Assembly (NCBI GenBank): GCA_051747265.1
Contig: JBNJFY010000001.1
Location: 434,001 to 498,000, forward strand
Direction of reading: 5' to 3'
Length of the DNA: 64,000 nt
Source of the DNA: JBNJFY01 sp051747265
Lineage (GTDB): Bacteria > Bacteroidota > Rhodothermia > Balneolales > Balneolaceae
Position numbers and translations under genes: made by a program. Below, in pieces: positions 7,768 through 15,726 of this stretch. The stretch's first letter is position 1, and each line of letters begins with the position of its first letter. The notes under the pieces were generated by a model. The model saw only the letters and a list, made by a program, of their open reading frames with translations. It had not been told where the DNA came from and ran no database searches.

Positions 7768-8715
7768 ATGAATATCACTGTCGTCATACCCTGTTACCGC
7801 GTTCGCGATTCTGTTTTATCCGTAATTAAGCGCATGCCAGACCTGGTCTCCACAATTATTTGTGTAGACGATGCCTGTCCCCAGCAATCCGGTAAGCTGG
7901 TCGAAGAAGAGTGCACCGATGATCGCGTGTTTGTGATGTATCATGAGCAAAACAAAGGCGTGGGTGGCGCCATGAAGTCGGGCTATAAAAAAGCGTTGGA
8001 GCTGGATAGTGATATTGTGGTAAAGGTAGATGGCGACGGACAGATTCCACCGGAACGCATTCCGGATATTGTTAAACCCATTCAAGAAGGCAAAGGGGAT
8101 TACGTTAAAGGAAATCGATTCTACTCTATAGAAGCTTTGTCCAGTATGCCTTCGGTTCGCTTGATGGGTAATAGTGCCCTTTCTTTCGTAAATAAAATCA
8201 TTAGCGGCTATTGGAACATTATGGATCCTACTAATGGTTTTACTGCCATCTCGCGATCGGCCTTGGAACTGATCCCCATAGACAAGTTAGCTGACGATTA
8301 TTTTTTCGAAAGTGATATGTTATTTCGCCTTAACACCATACGCGCGGTGATTAAAGACATTCCAATGAAGGCGGAATATGTAGATCACAATAGCAGTTTA
8401 AGCGTCGTAAAAACATTGCTTACGTTCCCCCATCGTTATCTAGGACGTTTCCTGAAACGCATATTCTATACCTATTACCTTAGGGACTTTAATTTAGGTT
8501 CTCTAACTCTTAGTGTTGGAGTTTTGCTAACTACTTTTGGTACTATTGCAGGTATTCATTTTTGGTACCAAAGTATTACCACACAAATTCCGGCTACCAG
8601 TGGGTCGGTTATGTTAGCGGCGTTACCCGTCATTATGGGGATACAGTCGCTGCTTTCTTTTTTGCATTTTGATGTTCAGAACATACCTGACCATCCATTA
8701 ACAGAACCTCGTTAA
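7768..8715 (+). CDS. Family 2 glycosyltransferase with C-terminal membrane anchor
   Basis: Inverting-type glycosyltransferase, GT-A fold, of the dolichyl-phosphate-mannose-synthase/DPG-synthase-like group. It starts MNITVVIPCYR; the nucleotide-binding VDD is at 33-35 and the metal-binding DGDGQ at 88-92. The acceptor-side region holds NPTNGF-like MDPTNGFTAIS. Two hydrophobic segments near residues 240-265 and 275-300 would anchor it in the inner membrane. Such enzymes usually load a sugar onto a lipid phosphate carrier. It is followed after 43 bases by a polytopic membrane protein with a GT-C-like look, which could use the lipid-linked sugar; that pairing is inference. The exact donor and acceptor cannot be read from sequence. 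Confidence 0.9.
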   Translation: MNITVVIPCYRVRDSVLSVIKRMPDLVSTIICVDDACPQQSGKLVEEECTDDRVFVMYHEQNKGVGGAMKSGYKKALELDSDIVVKVDGDGQIPPERIPDIVKPIQEGKGDYVKGNRFYSIEALSSMPSVRLMGNSALSFVNKIISGYWNIMDPTNGFTAISRSALELIPIDKLADDYFFESDMLFRLNTIRAVIKDIPMKAEYVDHNSSLSVVKTLLTFPHRYLGRFLKRIFYTYYLRDFNLGSLTLSVGVLLTTFGTIAGIHFWYQSITTQIPATSGSVMLAALPVIMGIQSLLSFLHFDVQNIPDHPLTEPR

Positions 8716-8758
8716 TTCAGATTGATATCTATTTGAGGCCCTATCACCGTAGCATGTT

Positions 8759-10309
8759 ATGAATCAAAAAAGGTTTTATTTACTACTAGGATTTACGTTT
8801 GTCGTACGAGCACTCTTCGAATTAATAGTAGTCCAAATCAACCCAGACAACTCCTTTCAACTATCTATAGCTTATAACATACTCCAAGGTAATGGAATCT
8901 ATTTCAGCAGTCTGAATCTCAGTGATTTAAGCCAAATCACCTATGAGGCTATTGCTGGTTGGCCCTACTTTTATCCATTCTTGATCACCTTGGGAGGGGT
9001 CTTCATTGAAAATCTACTCACCGTTGCCATAATTGTTGATATGGCTACAGTAGTGTTTTTGGTATATGCTGTCTACACATTGGCCCAAAATTTGAATTGC
9101 AATACCACTACCTCAGCAATATTCATTCTTTATACACTCTTCCACTCCGAAATTTTTTTCCGTATCACATCAACCGGATTATTAAGCCTTACCCTACTAA
9201 TATTTTCCGTTAGCTATCTTGCTGGCATTAACTGGCAGAAAATTACTACAAAGAAGATTATCATCGTAACTTTGCTTGGTTGCTTACCAGCGATATTTCG
9301 ATTTGCCTATTTTCCGGTAGCAATGGCAATTCCACTAGCACTAGGGACTCTGTTTTTAGTTACCAAAAATAGAATATCCCTGAAGCAAATTGTGCTCTCC
9401 TTTATTATCGCATCTGCATCCGTCGCTGCACTTTTCTTATTCCACAAGCTGATTACCGGCTATGTCACCTATTTGTTTGATGAACAGTATGTGGATAGCA
9501 GTACGCTTTCTTTTTACCCCTCTAACTTGAAGTATTTTTACCCCTTTATTAGTGAAGGGATACTGCCCCGCAAATTGCTGCGAACGGTCTTAGACTTTTT
9601 GGGGGCTCAGCAATTTTCGAACTATATACTTCTCATCATTACGCTTGGCATTGTAGGATTTGTTGCCCGCCAAATTATACCCAAAATTAGAGAACACGAA
9701 CTTAGCAAACAGCTTGTCTTTGTAGTTATCACTTTTTGGGTTGTAGCTATTGTTACCTCCATGCTAGCTACAATGTCACTCATCGAACCGCTACACAGGC
9801 ACTTTACTCCGGTCCAGGGGTACCGCTATCATGCCCCAAGTATTTTTCTGATTGGACTCGCCTTTTTATACGTATTGATGAACACCAACTGGGCTCATAA
9901 AGGTAAATTGGCAGGTACTATTCTAGTCATAATATTCTTATCGAATGGCACTATAAACTATAAGCTACCCTACTGGAGTCACCCCTGGAATCCGAAAGGC
10001 GAATCTATCTTTCGCCATAAGGATATCATCAAGGAATCCGGGGCTGAAAATCCACGATATACATTTTATTTATACAACAACAGCTATTTAAATATCTACG
10101 GTATACCTACTCTCTTCGAATATCATGAATTAGTTCAAACTGATCAGCTGAATAGTAGCCAACCCATTACCTTTTTTATGGGAATGCCTAAAGAGAAAAG
10201 GTCGGCAGAAAGAATATTTTTAGAAAAAAATCCTCCTGACCAACACTATGACCTGCCCTACACTGATCTTTACCGTTTTGATATCCAGCCGCGCACACTA
10301 TCAGATTAA
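8759..10309 (+). CDS. Polytopic membrane protein, GT-C-like glycosyltransferase
   Basis: A 516-residue protein with about ten to twelve hydrophobic segments. The first periplasmic loop after TM1 carries INPDNSFQLSIAYNILQGNGI, which follows the GT-C pattern of an acidic residue soon after TM1 and an Ala-x-x-Leu-x-x-Gly helix (ArnT/PMT-like). A soluble tail of about 110 residues follows the last membrane segment. It probably moves a sugar from a polyprenyl carrier to a cell-surface acceptor, with the upstream GT2 as donor-maker. Sequence is divergent and A+T-rich compared with the genes to the right. The stop codon overlaps the metF stop by two bases in convergent orientation. Confidence 0.72.
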   Translation: MNQKRFYLLLGFTFVVRALFELIVVQINPDNSFQLSIAYNILQGNGIYFSSLNLSDLSQITYEAIAGWPYFYPFLITLGGVFIENLLTVAIIVDMATVVFLVYAVYTLAQNLNCNTTTSAIFILYTLFHSEIFFRITSTGLLSLTLLIFSVSYLAGINWQKITTKKIIIVTLLGCLPAIFRFAYFPVAMAIPLALGTLFLVTKNRISLKQIVLSFIIASASVAALFLFHKLITGYVTYLFDEQYVDSSTLSFYPSNLKYFYPFISEGILPRKLLRTVLDFLGAQQFSNYILLIITLGIVGFVARQIIPKIREHELSKQLVFVVITFWVVAIVTSMLATMSLIEPLHRHFTPVQGYRYHAPSIFLIGLAFLYVLMNTNWAHKGKLAGTILVIIFLSNGTINYKLPYWSHPWNPKGESIFRHKDIIKESGAENPRYTFYLYNNSYLNIYGIPTLFEYHELVQTDQLNSSQPITFFMGMPKEKRSAERIFLEKNPPDQHYDLPYTDLYRFDIQPRTLSD

Positions 10310-11274
10310 ACCATCTTGGCCTGATCCCCCAAGGGTAACCCGTCAATCACCTGCACGGCGGAATCGGGATTGGCCATGATATAGAAGTGCAATCCGGGGA
10401 CGCCTTTGTCCAACAACTCAATACACTGCTGCTGTCCCCATTCGATACCGATCTCTTTGGCTCGTTTGGGATTATTGAGCACTTCGGTAGCTAGTTCATC
10501 GGGGACACTCAAGTGAAAATGTTTGGGTAGAGAAGTTACATGGCGGGCATTACTCAAGATTTTCAATCCGGGTACAATAGGTACCTCTATTCCCGCTTCC
10601 CGGCACTCATCAACAAAGTTGAAGTACTTCTCATTGTCGAAGAACATCTGCGTGACGATGTAATCCGCGCCCGCATCCACTTTTTCTTTTAGCCTTTGCA
10701 CATCCCATTTCAGGTTTGGTGCCTCAAAATGCTTTTCCGGATAACCGCCCACCCCTACGCAAAAGTTGGTGGCGTTGGTATCAATCAGATCTTCCAAATA
10801 TTCCCCGCGGTTCATGTCCATAATCTGCTTTACCAGATCGATGGCGTATTTGTTTACCGCCCGGTTTTTGTGATGTGGTTTGGGAGCTCCGGTTTCATCT
10901 CCGCGAATAGCCAAGACATTATCGATGCCCAGATAGTTTAGTTCAATCAACGCGTCTTCGGTTTCCTCTTTGGTAAATCCGTAACAGATTAGATGAGGTA
11001 CCGGATCCACTTTATAACGGTGTTTGATAGCCGCGCAAAGTCCAATCGTCCCCGGGCGTTTCCGCTTTACATGTCGTTTGATGGATCCATCGGGCAGTTC
11101 TTCGAAGTAGGCTTCCGCCGCGTGGGAAGTCACATCAATAAACGGCGGGTTGAACCGCATTACTTGATCCAACGAATCAAATACCTTTTTGATTGATTTT
11201 CCTCGTTTAGGGGGAATTATTTCAAAGGAGATGAGTGGTCCGTCGGATTCTGCGTAGTGTTCGGTGACTTTCAT
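10306..11274 (-). CDS. metF: 5,10-methylenetetrahydrofolate reductase MetF
   Basis: FAD enzyme that reduces methylene-THF to 5-methyl-THF, the methyl donor for homocysteine methylation. The start is ATG at 11274 (MKVTEHYAES); longer frames run into the divergent pdxJ and give a non-family N-terminus. Features: ISFEIIPPKRG near residue 18 with the catalytic Glu; PFIDVTSHAA; LALRGD-like VLAIRGDETGAP; NFCVGVGGYPEKH; GADYIVTQMFFDN; and PIVPGLKILSN. These are the ordered MetF signatures. The 322 residues fit the bacterial single-domain form. It converges on the glycosyltransferase gene and diverges from pdxJ with about 120 bases between starts. It feeds the methionine pathway encoded at 14.4 kb. 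Confidence 0.95.
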   Translation of the reverse strand: MKVTEHYAESDGPLISFEIIPPKRGKSIKKVFDSLDQVMRFNPPFIDVTSHAAEAYFEELPDGSIKRHVKRKRPGTIGLCAAIKHRYKVDPVPHLICYGFTKEETEDALIELNYLGIDNVLAIRGDETGAPKPHHKNRAVNKYAIDLVKQIMDMNRGEYLEDLIDTNATNFCVGVGGYPEKHFEAPNLKWDVQRLKEKVDAGADYIVTQMFFDNEKYFNFVDECREAGIEVPIVPGLKILSNARHVTSLPKHFHLSVPDELATEVLNNPKRAKEIGIEWGQQQCIELLDKGVPGLHFYIMANPDSAVQVIDGLPLGDQAKMV

Positions 11275-11395
11275 AAGAAGCGTTAAAAATTCGTATCCAT
11301 CAGTTTTACGGGAGAAACGTCTAATAACTTGTATATTAGACATGTCAGATTCGATCATCAACCATAGAACCCAATAAATTTTATTAATCTCCGAT

Positions 11396-12124
11396 ATGCA
11401 ATTACTGGTTAATGTTGACCATGTAGCCACCTTGCGCAATGCTCGTGGTGAAGGATACCCGCACCCCACGGAAGCGGCTAAAATATGCGAACAGGCGGGC
11501 GCCAGCGGTATTGTATTCCACCTTCGCGAAGATCGCCGCCACATTAAAGATGACGATGTTCGAGAATTGGCACGGATCATTCAGGGAACCATCGACATGG
11601 AGATGGCCGCCACGGATGAAATGATTGCCATCTGCAAGGAGATCCAACCACACTTATGCACGTTGGTTCCAGAAAAACGAGAAGAGTTGACCACCGAGGG
11701 CGGCTTGAATATGAAGGCGCTGAAATCGGAGTACGAAAATCGAATCATGCCCGCTTTCGCGGATACCAATATTCAGATTAGCTTATTCCTGGATCCGAAC
11801 ATCACTGATATTGACATCGCGGCTCAAATTGGAGCCGATGCGGTGGAGCTGCATACGGGCACCTACGCCAATGCTTCGGATGAATCGGGCCAGCAGCAGG
11901 AATTGAAGCGCTTGAGAAAAGCGGCCGAACGGGCTCATGAACTGGGAATGGTGGTCAATGCTGGGCATGGTTTGAACCGAGAAAACCTACCTGAATTACT
12001 AGAAACCGTACCTTATCTGAATGATGTCAGTATCGGGCACGCGCTCATCTCCGATGCCCTGTTTATGGGACTGGAGCAAACCGTACAGGCATATCTGGAT
12101 ATCATGCAACCATACCAAGACTGA
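11396..12124 (+). CDS. pdxJ: Pyridoxine 5'-phosphate synthase PdxJ
   Basis: Last step of de novo vitamin B6 synthesis (DXP-dependent route): condenses 1-deoxyxylulose 5-phosphate with 3-amino-2-oxopropyl phosphate. The 242-residue TIM barrel shows LLVNVDHVATLRNARG at the N-terminus, HLREDRRHI near residue 43, MEMAATDEM near 70, LVPEKREELTTEGGL near 95, and the C-terminal phosphate-binding SIGHALI. Start and length match the family well. It precedes era by 41 bases and may be co-transcribed. PLP is the cofactor of the metY product and of the lyase at 60.6 kb, though no regulatory link is visible. Confidence 0.97.
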   Translation: MQLLVNVDHVATLRNARGEGYPHPTEAAKICEQAGASGIVFHLREDRRHIKDDDVRELARIIQGTIDMEMAATDEMIAICKEIQPHLCTLVPEKREELTTEGGLNMKALKSEYENRIMPAFADTNIQISLFLDPNITDIDIAAQIGADAVELHTGTYANASDESGQQQELKRLRKAAERAHELGMVVNAGHGLNRENLPELLETVPYLNDVSIGHALISDALFMGLEQTVQAYLDIMQPYQD

Positions 12125-12165
12125 TTTTAACGCTAGCTTAACCTTCGATTATAAGATCTTCTTTC

Positions 12166-13041
12166 ATGTCCCATAAGTCTGGCTACATCGCACTCGCCGG
12201 CAAGCCTAACGCTGGAAAATCCACGCTGCTCAATGCTATTTTGGGGAGTAAGCTGTCTATTGTCACCCCCAAAGCCCAAACTACCCGGCATCAGATTACC
12301 GGTATCTACTCCGATGATGATTCTCAAATTATTTTTCTGGATACGCCCGGCCTGATTGAAACCAAGTACAAGCTGCAGGAGATGATGATGCGGTTTGCCG
12401 AACGGGCCCGGAAGGATGCGGATGTGATACTCTTGTTGGTGGATCCCGCCGAAGCGGATATCACGGAGGTGGTCGAGGAGTATCTCACATCGCTTAAGCA
12501 GCCTTTAATCCTGGTTATTAACAAGATCGACCAGTTTGATGAAGACAAGTTGGCATCCGTTGAACAGCAATTAAGTGAACAGCTGAACCCGGTATTCACG
12601 GCTCGCATTTCGGCCTTACAGGGCGTGGGTGTGGCCGAACTGATGGATCAGATTAAGGAACTATTGCCGGAGGGCCCTCCCTACTATCCTCCCGACCAAC
12701 TCAGCGAGCATCCGGTTCGTTTTTTCGCTGCTGAATTGATTCGCGAACAAGTATTCCTGCAGTTTCATCAGGAAATCCCTTATTCAGTAACCGTTGAAAT
12801 TGTGCAGTACGATTCGCGGGAGGATATGGATTACATCAACGCCGAAATTATCGTAAACCGAAAGTCACAAAAGGGCATCCTGATTGGCAAGGGTGGCAGT
12901 GCCATCAAAAAGCTTGGAGCTGCGGCCCGGGAAGGGATCGAACAGTTTGTGGGGCGCAAGGTCTACCTGGATCTGCACGTGAAAGTGCGGGAAAAATGGC
13001 GTGAGAAGGAGAATATGCTACGCTATTTGGGATATAAATAA
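12166..13041 (+). CDS. era: GTPase Era
   Basis: Essential GTPase that binds the 3' end of 16S rRNA and helps 30S assembly. Walker A GKPNAGKST is at residues 12-20, switch II is IFLDTPGL near 60, the specificity motif is NKID near 125, and SAL near 148. The C-terminal KH domain carries KGILIGKGGSAIKKLG with the RNA-binding GxxG, followed by LDLHVKVREKWREKE. The 291 residues are normal length. No terminator with a T-run is visible after the stop; the repeat hairpin at 13054 begins 13 bases downstream. Confidence 0.98.
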   Translation: MSHKSGYIALAGKPNAGKSTLLNAILGSKLSIVTPKAQTTRHQITGIYSDDDSQIIFLDTPGLIETKYKLQEMMMRFAERARKDADVILLLVDPAEADITEVVEEYLTSLKQPLILVINKIDQFDEDKLASVEQQLSEQLNPVFTARISALQGVGVAELMDQIKELLPEGPPYYPPDQLSEHPVRFFAAELIREQVFLQFHQEIPYSVTVEIVQYDSREDMDYINAEIIVNRKSQKGILIGKGGSAIKKLGAAAREGIEQFVGRKVYLDLHVKVREKWREKENMLRYLGYK

Positions 13042-13053
13042 TCTCCCCGCCGG

Positions 13054-13203
13054 ACCTCACAGCGTAACATCCCGTTAGGGATCGTTACCTCAGAGCGTCA
13101 ATCCGGACAGCGCACACCAAGCACTGCACCGGTGTTCCTGTCAACGTTGCTTAAGCTACATTCTCAACGCTGTCAGGAATCGCTTTCGCGATGCGCTGAC
13201 AGG
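13054..13203. repeat. Compound repeat: family R2 (reversed) followed by family R3
   Basis: 13054-13098 is a reversed copy of the GGTGACG hairpin repeat (R2; hairpin ATCCC...GGGAT between GTAAC arms). 13106-13203 is a 98-bp unit (R3) that begins GACAGCGCAC and ends GCGCTGACAGG and contains two hairpins. The same two units occur at 20980-21168 in the opposite order. Confidence 0.8.
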
Positions 13204-13223
13204 TTGATTGAAATCCACCCAAG

Positions 13224-13389
13224 CTGGCGCAAGTGTTCAGCGAAGCGTCACTTGTGCCCCATCCATTGACTATTCTCCGGTCACAAGTGACGCCCGATGG
13301 ATTTTATGTTGGATAATATTATCTCATTACAAAAATACGAGTCATAAAGTCAGTCAAGGCTTGCATTTCGGGCTTAACACTTGCGCCAG
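13224..13389. repeat. 166-bp MITE-like repeat, family R1, best-preserved copy
   Basis: CTGGCGCAAGTGTT (13224-13237) and AACACTTGCGCCAG (13376-13389) are perfect 14-bp inverted complements. Inside the left end lies CAGCGAAGCG followed by TCACTTGTGCCCC, the same core as the REP hairpins at 59-62 kb. No coding capacity. Confidence 0.88.
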
Positions 13390-13407
13390 ATGAGGGTAAA
13401 ATCGCTT

Positions 13408-13443
13408 GACCCTGAAAGGTCTGGCGACCCTTGCAGGTCTTCG
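13408..13443. repeat. Hairpin repeat shared with the end of thrA
   Basis: GACCCTGAAAGGTCTGGCG followed by ACCCTTGCAGGTCTTCG. It is nearly the same as 19244-19279 and forms an imperfect hairpin. Confidence 0.6.
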
Positions 13444-13516
13444 TTTATTGACCTTGGTGGCTCCAGAGGTGTTCCAAGCGTTAAAAAAAGAGAAGCGGGC
13501 AAAACAAATTTGAAGA

Positions 13517-13562
13517 CGCTCGGAGGTGACGCAATCGCCGGGCGATTGGTCACGCTGCAAGG
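13517..13562. repeat. Family R2 hairpin repeat (GGTGACG...CGTCAC type)
   Basis: Begins CGCTCGGAGGTGACGCAATC and ends GGTCACGCTGCAAGG, with a GCAATCG/CGATTG stem. Other copies are at 13054 (reversed), 21123, 60511 and 62480. Confidence 0.8.
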
Positions 13563-13574
13563 TCCTGTTATAAT
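13546..13574 (+). promoter_or_regulatory. Candidate sigma-70-like promoter for the leader ORF
   Basis: TTGGTC (13546-13551), a 17-base spacer and a perfect TATAAT (13569-13574). The start of transcription would be near 13581, about 50 bases before the leader ATG. The -35-like element lies inside the R2 repeat, so the repeat may have supplied part of the promoter. Match only; no experimental support. Confidence 0.45.
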
Positions 13575-13629
13575 AAATTTTTAATTTGGCCTTGCATCTA
13601 AGGATTTAACCACTCATCTTTTTACGCAT

Positions 13630-13725
13630 ATGAAACAACAGCACCAACATATCGCTTTTTGCAACCGCACTTCCATGTGTATGTGTATGCCTATGTCATG
13701 TATCGACGAGCGAAGTGTGCTGTGA
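13630..13725 (+). CDS. Met/Cys-rich leader peptide (31 codons) of the methionine operon
   Basis: ATG at 13630 to TGA at 13723 encodes a 31-residue peptide whose centre reads SMCMCMPMSC: seven of nine residues from the first Met of that run to the last Cys contain sulfur. Such codon runs are the hallmark of ribosome-stalling attenuation peptides. Bases 13708-13715 (GAGCGAAG), near the 3' end of this frame, are exactly complementary to 13758-13765 (CTTCGCTC) inside the terminator that follows. So a ribosome stalled on the Met/Cys codons would leave an antiterminator free. The downstream operon makes methionine. I know of no named family for this peptide; the attenuation role is inference from layout. 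Confidence 0.65.
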   Translation: MKQQHQHIAFCNRTSMCMCMPMSCIDERSVL

Positions 13726-13752
13726 TCTGATCTACCCATTTTGATTTTACAC

Positions 13753-13782
13753 AGGCCCTTCGCTCCGCGGAGGGCCTTTTTT
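13753..13782 (+). terminator. Strong intrinsic terminator (attenuator) after the leader ORF
   Basis: The stem AGGCCCT-T-CGC pairs with GCG-G-AGGGCCT around the three-base loop TCC (13753-13777), followed by TTTTT (13778-13782). This is an 11-bp stem with one T-G wobble. The 5' arm overlaps the stretch that can pair with 13708-13715 of the leader ORF. Confidence 0.85.
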
Positions 13783-13821
13783 ATTGTTCTTTCAAAACTG
13801 TGAAACTTCTGGATTTCATTT

Positions 13822-13847
13822 CGGCATAAGTTGCAAACTTGTGCCGG
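13822..13847. repeat. REP-like hairpin
   Basis: GGCATAAGTT, a short loop and AACTTGTGCC form a stem with one mismatch; this is the same terminal motif as in the R1 and REP repeats. Confidence 0.5.
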
Positions 13848-13940
13848 TTCAAATGGCTTTTGAGAGTCATCTACGCTAGAATCCAGATTTCATTCAGTGC
13901 TATCAATATTCTCATTCTTCTCAGAGTGAGAGCGCTGAAT

Positions 13941-14121
13941 AAAATCCGTTTTCTCACCAAGAAATTTAGTGGAGAGCAAGGCAAAGATCTCATGACGATA
14001 GGAGCAGCGATCGAGGAATGAGTCTTTAACGCAGCTATCCGACAAATTTCGAAGTGATCACTTATAGACTGTTACAAATTCGAACAGCATTAATTCACTA
14101 AAAAGTGAGAAAACGGATTTT
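13941..14121. repeat. 181-bp inverted-repeat element abutting the SAM riboswitch
   Basis: AAAATCCGTTTTCTCAC (13941-13957) and GTGAGAAAACGGATTTT (14105-14121) are perfect 17-bp inverted complements 147 bases apart; inner TTTAGTG / CACTAAA can extend the pairing. The right arm runs into a T-tract that touches the first riboswitch stem. A 60-codon frame inside (13839-14021) has no recognisable features. It may be a MITE insertion or a long-range stem. Confidence 0.6.
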
Positions 14122-14251
14122 TTTCATCTAGAAAGACCGAGGGACAGGCCCGACGACGTCTTAGCAACCATCGACTTGCGTATTCGCAATCGGGAAGGTG
14201 CTAACTCCTGCCCAACAACACGAACACCACGTGATGTTGGGAGAGATGAAA
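14122..14251 (+). promoter_or_regulatory. SAM-I riboswitch (S-box)
   Basis: P1 is TTTCATCT (14122-14129) with AGATGAAA (14244-14251), perfectly paired. In between are the S-box landmarks in order: GAGGGACAGGCCC, TTAGCAACC, GGAAGGTGCTAACTCCTGCCC, and a P4 hairpin CCCAACA...TGTTGGG. It heads metY-metX-thrA, the expected target. No T-run terminator follows. Instead, 14322-14334 can pair with 14233-14245, which would break P4 and P1 (see finding). Control could therefore be by an alternative fold or by translation, not by a classic terminator. Confidence 0.93.
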
Positions 14252-14370
14252 GTGATACCCTACCGACTCATTACAGTATTTTTTAGCAGCTGTGCATGAT
14301 CCCGGATGATCACCCACCCTCTCCTAACATCACATCATCCGAATCATAACTACATATACACAGCTGTATC

Positions 14371-15726
14371 ATGAGTCATTCAAATACCACACAAGAAACC
14401 AACAAGCCTTTATCAGAACGCACCCTGCACTTCGACACGCTGCAACTGCATGCGGGTCAAGAACCGGATCCCACCACCGGATCTCGTGCGGTGCCTATCT
14501 ACCAAACCACCTCCTACAACTTCGAGGATTCTGATCACGCCGCGGACCTATTCGCGCTGAAAAAGTTTGGGAATATCTACACGCGGATCATGAATCCCAC
14601 CACCGATGTGTTTGAAAAACGCATCGCCGCGCTGGAAGGTGGAACCGCCGCCGTGGCCACCGCCTCCGGGCAATCGGCGGAGTTCCTGACCATCACCTCC
14701 CTGGCTCAAGCCGGTGATAACATCGTGGCCACCAGTAATCTGTATGGCGGAACCTACAACTTACTGAGCGTCACTCTGCCTCGATTGGGCATTGATACCA
14801 CCTTTATCAACGATGATCAGCTGGATTCTTATCGCCAGGCCATCGACGCCAACACCAAAGCGATTTACGTAGAGAGCTTGGGCAATCCGCGTGGGAATGT
14901 CCCCGATTTTGAAGGACTGGCGAACTTGGCCCACGAAAATGACATCCCGCTGGTGGTGGATAACACCTTCGGAGCCGCCGGAGCCGTGGCGCGCCCCATC
15001 GATCACGGCGCGGATATCGTCGTGCAATCGGCCACCAAATGGATTGGCGGGCACGGTACCAGCATCGGCGGGGTCATTGTAGATGCCGGCACCTTTAACT
15101 GGGGCAACGGCAAGTTTCCCCAGCTTAGCGAACCCAGTCCCTCCTACCACGGACTCAATTTCTGGGAGACCTTCGGTGAGGGCAGTCCCTTCGGTAATAT
15201 CGCTTTTGCCATCAAAGTGCGCACCGAGGCACTGCGGGATATCGGACCGGCGCAGTCGCCCTTCAACAGCTTTTTGCTACTACAAGGACTAGAAACGCTG
15301 AGCCTGCGTATTGAGCGGCACAACCAAAATGCCTTGGAGCTGGCCCAGTGGCTGCAAGATCATCCGGCCGTGCAGTGGGTGAACTATACCGGCCTGCCCG
15401 ATCACCCTTACCACGAACGAGCTCAGAAGTATTTACAACCCAACCGCTTTGGTTCCGTGCTCACCTTTGGGATTAACGGAGACTTCGAAGACGCCAAGCA
15501 GTTCATTAATACGATTGAGCTGAGTTCACACCTGGCCAACGTTGGTGATGCCAAAACGCTGGTTATCCACCCTGCCTCCACCACACATCAACAACTAGAT
15601 GAGCAGCAACAAGCGGCCAGTGGGGTTAAGCCCGACCTGATTCGCGTTTCGGTGGGGATCGAGCATATCGACGATATCAAAGCCGATTTCCAATACGCTT
15701 TTCAATCTCTCACCGTAACCGCCTGA
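14371..15726 (+). CDS. metY: O-acetylhomoserine aminocarboxypropyltransferase (sulfhydrylase)
   Basis: PLP enzyme of the Cys/Met-metabolism family that makes homocysteine from O-acetylhomoserine and sulfide. The 451 residues match the long MetY form, not the roughly 390-residue MetB/MetC type. Signatures: LHFDTLQLHAGQEPDP at the N-terminus; YTRIMNPTTDVFEKRIAALEGG; ASGQSAEFLTI; SNLYGGTYNLL; VVDNTFG with the cofactor-ring Asp; QSATKWIGGHG with the Schiff-base lysine near residue 225; and the C-terminal THQQL and IRVSVGIEHIDD. First gene after the SAM riboswitch, and its stop overlaps the metX start (TGATG). No Shine-Dalgarno site is visible ahead of the ATG. Confidence 0.96.
   Translation: MSHSNTTQETNKPLSERTLHFDTLQLHAGQEPDPTTGSRAVPIYQTTSYNFEDSDHAADLFALKKFGNIYTRIMNPTTDVFEKRIAALEGGTAAVATASGQSAEFLTITSLAQAGDNIVATSNLYGGTYNLLSVTLPRLGIDTTFINDDQLDSYRQAIDANTKAIYVESLGNPRGNVPDFEGLANLAHENDIPLVVDNTFGAAGAVARPIDHGADIVVQSATKWIGGHGTSIGGVIVDAGTFNWGNGKFPQLSEPSPSYHGLNFWETFGEGSPFGNIAFAIKVRTEALRDIGPAQSPFNSFLLLQGLETLSLRIERHNQNALELAQWLQDHPAVQWVNYTGLPDHPYHERAQKYLQPNRFGSVLTFGINGDFEDAKQFINTIELSSHLANVGDAKTLVIHPASTTHQQLDEQQQAASGVKPDLIRVSVGIEHIDDIKADFQYAFQSLTVTA

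Noticed and set aside
11275..11580. Longer N-terminus for metF that overlaps pdxJ
   Set aside because: The added 102 residues do not resemble MetF, and they lie antisense to the clearly coding start of pdxJ.
5072..13389. Possible CRISPR array from the regularly recurring repeats
   Set aside because: Spacing is irregular, repeats are palindromic and far apart, and no cas gene is present.
13839..14021. 60-codon plus-strand frame between attenuator and riboswitch
   Set aside because: Spans one arm of an inverted repeat; no start signal and no recognisable features.
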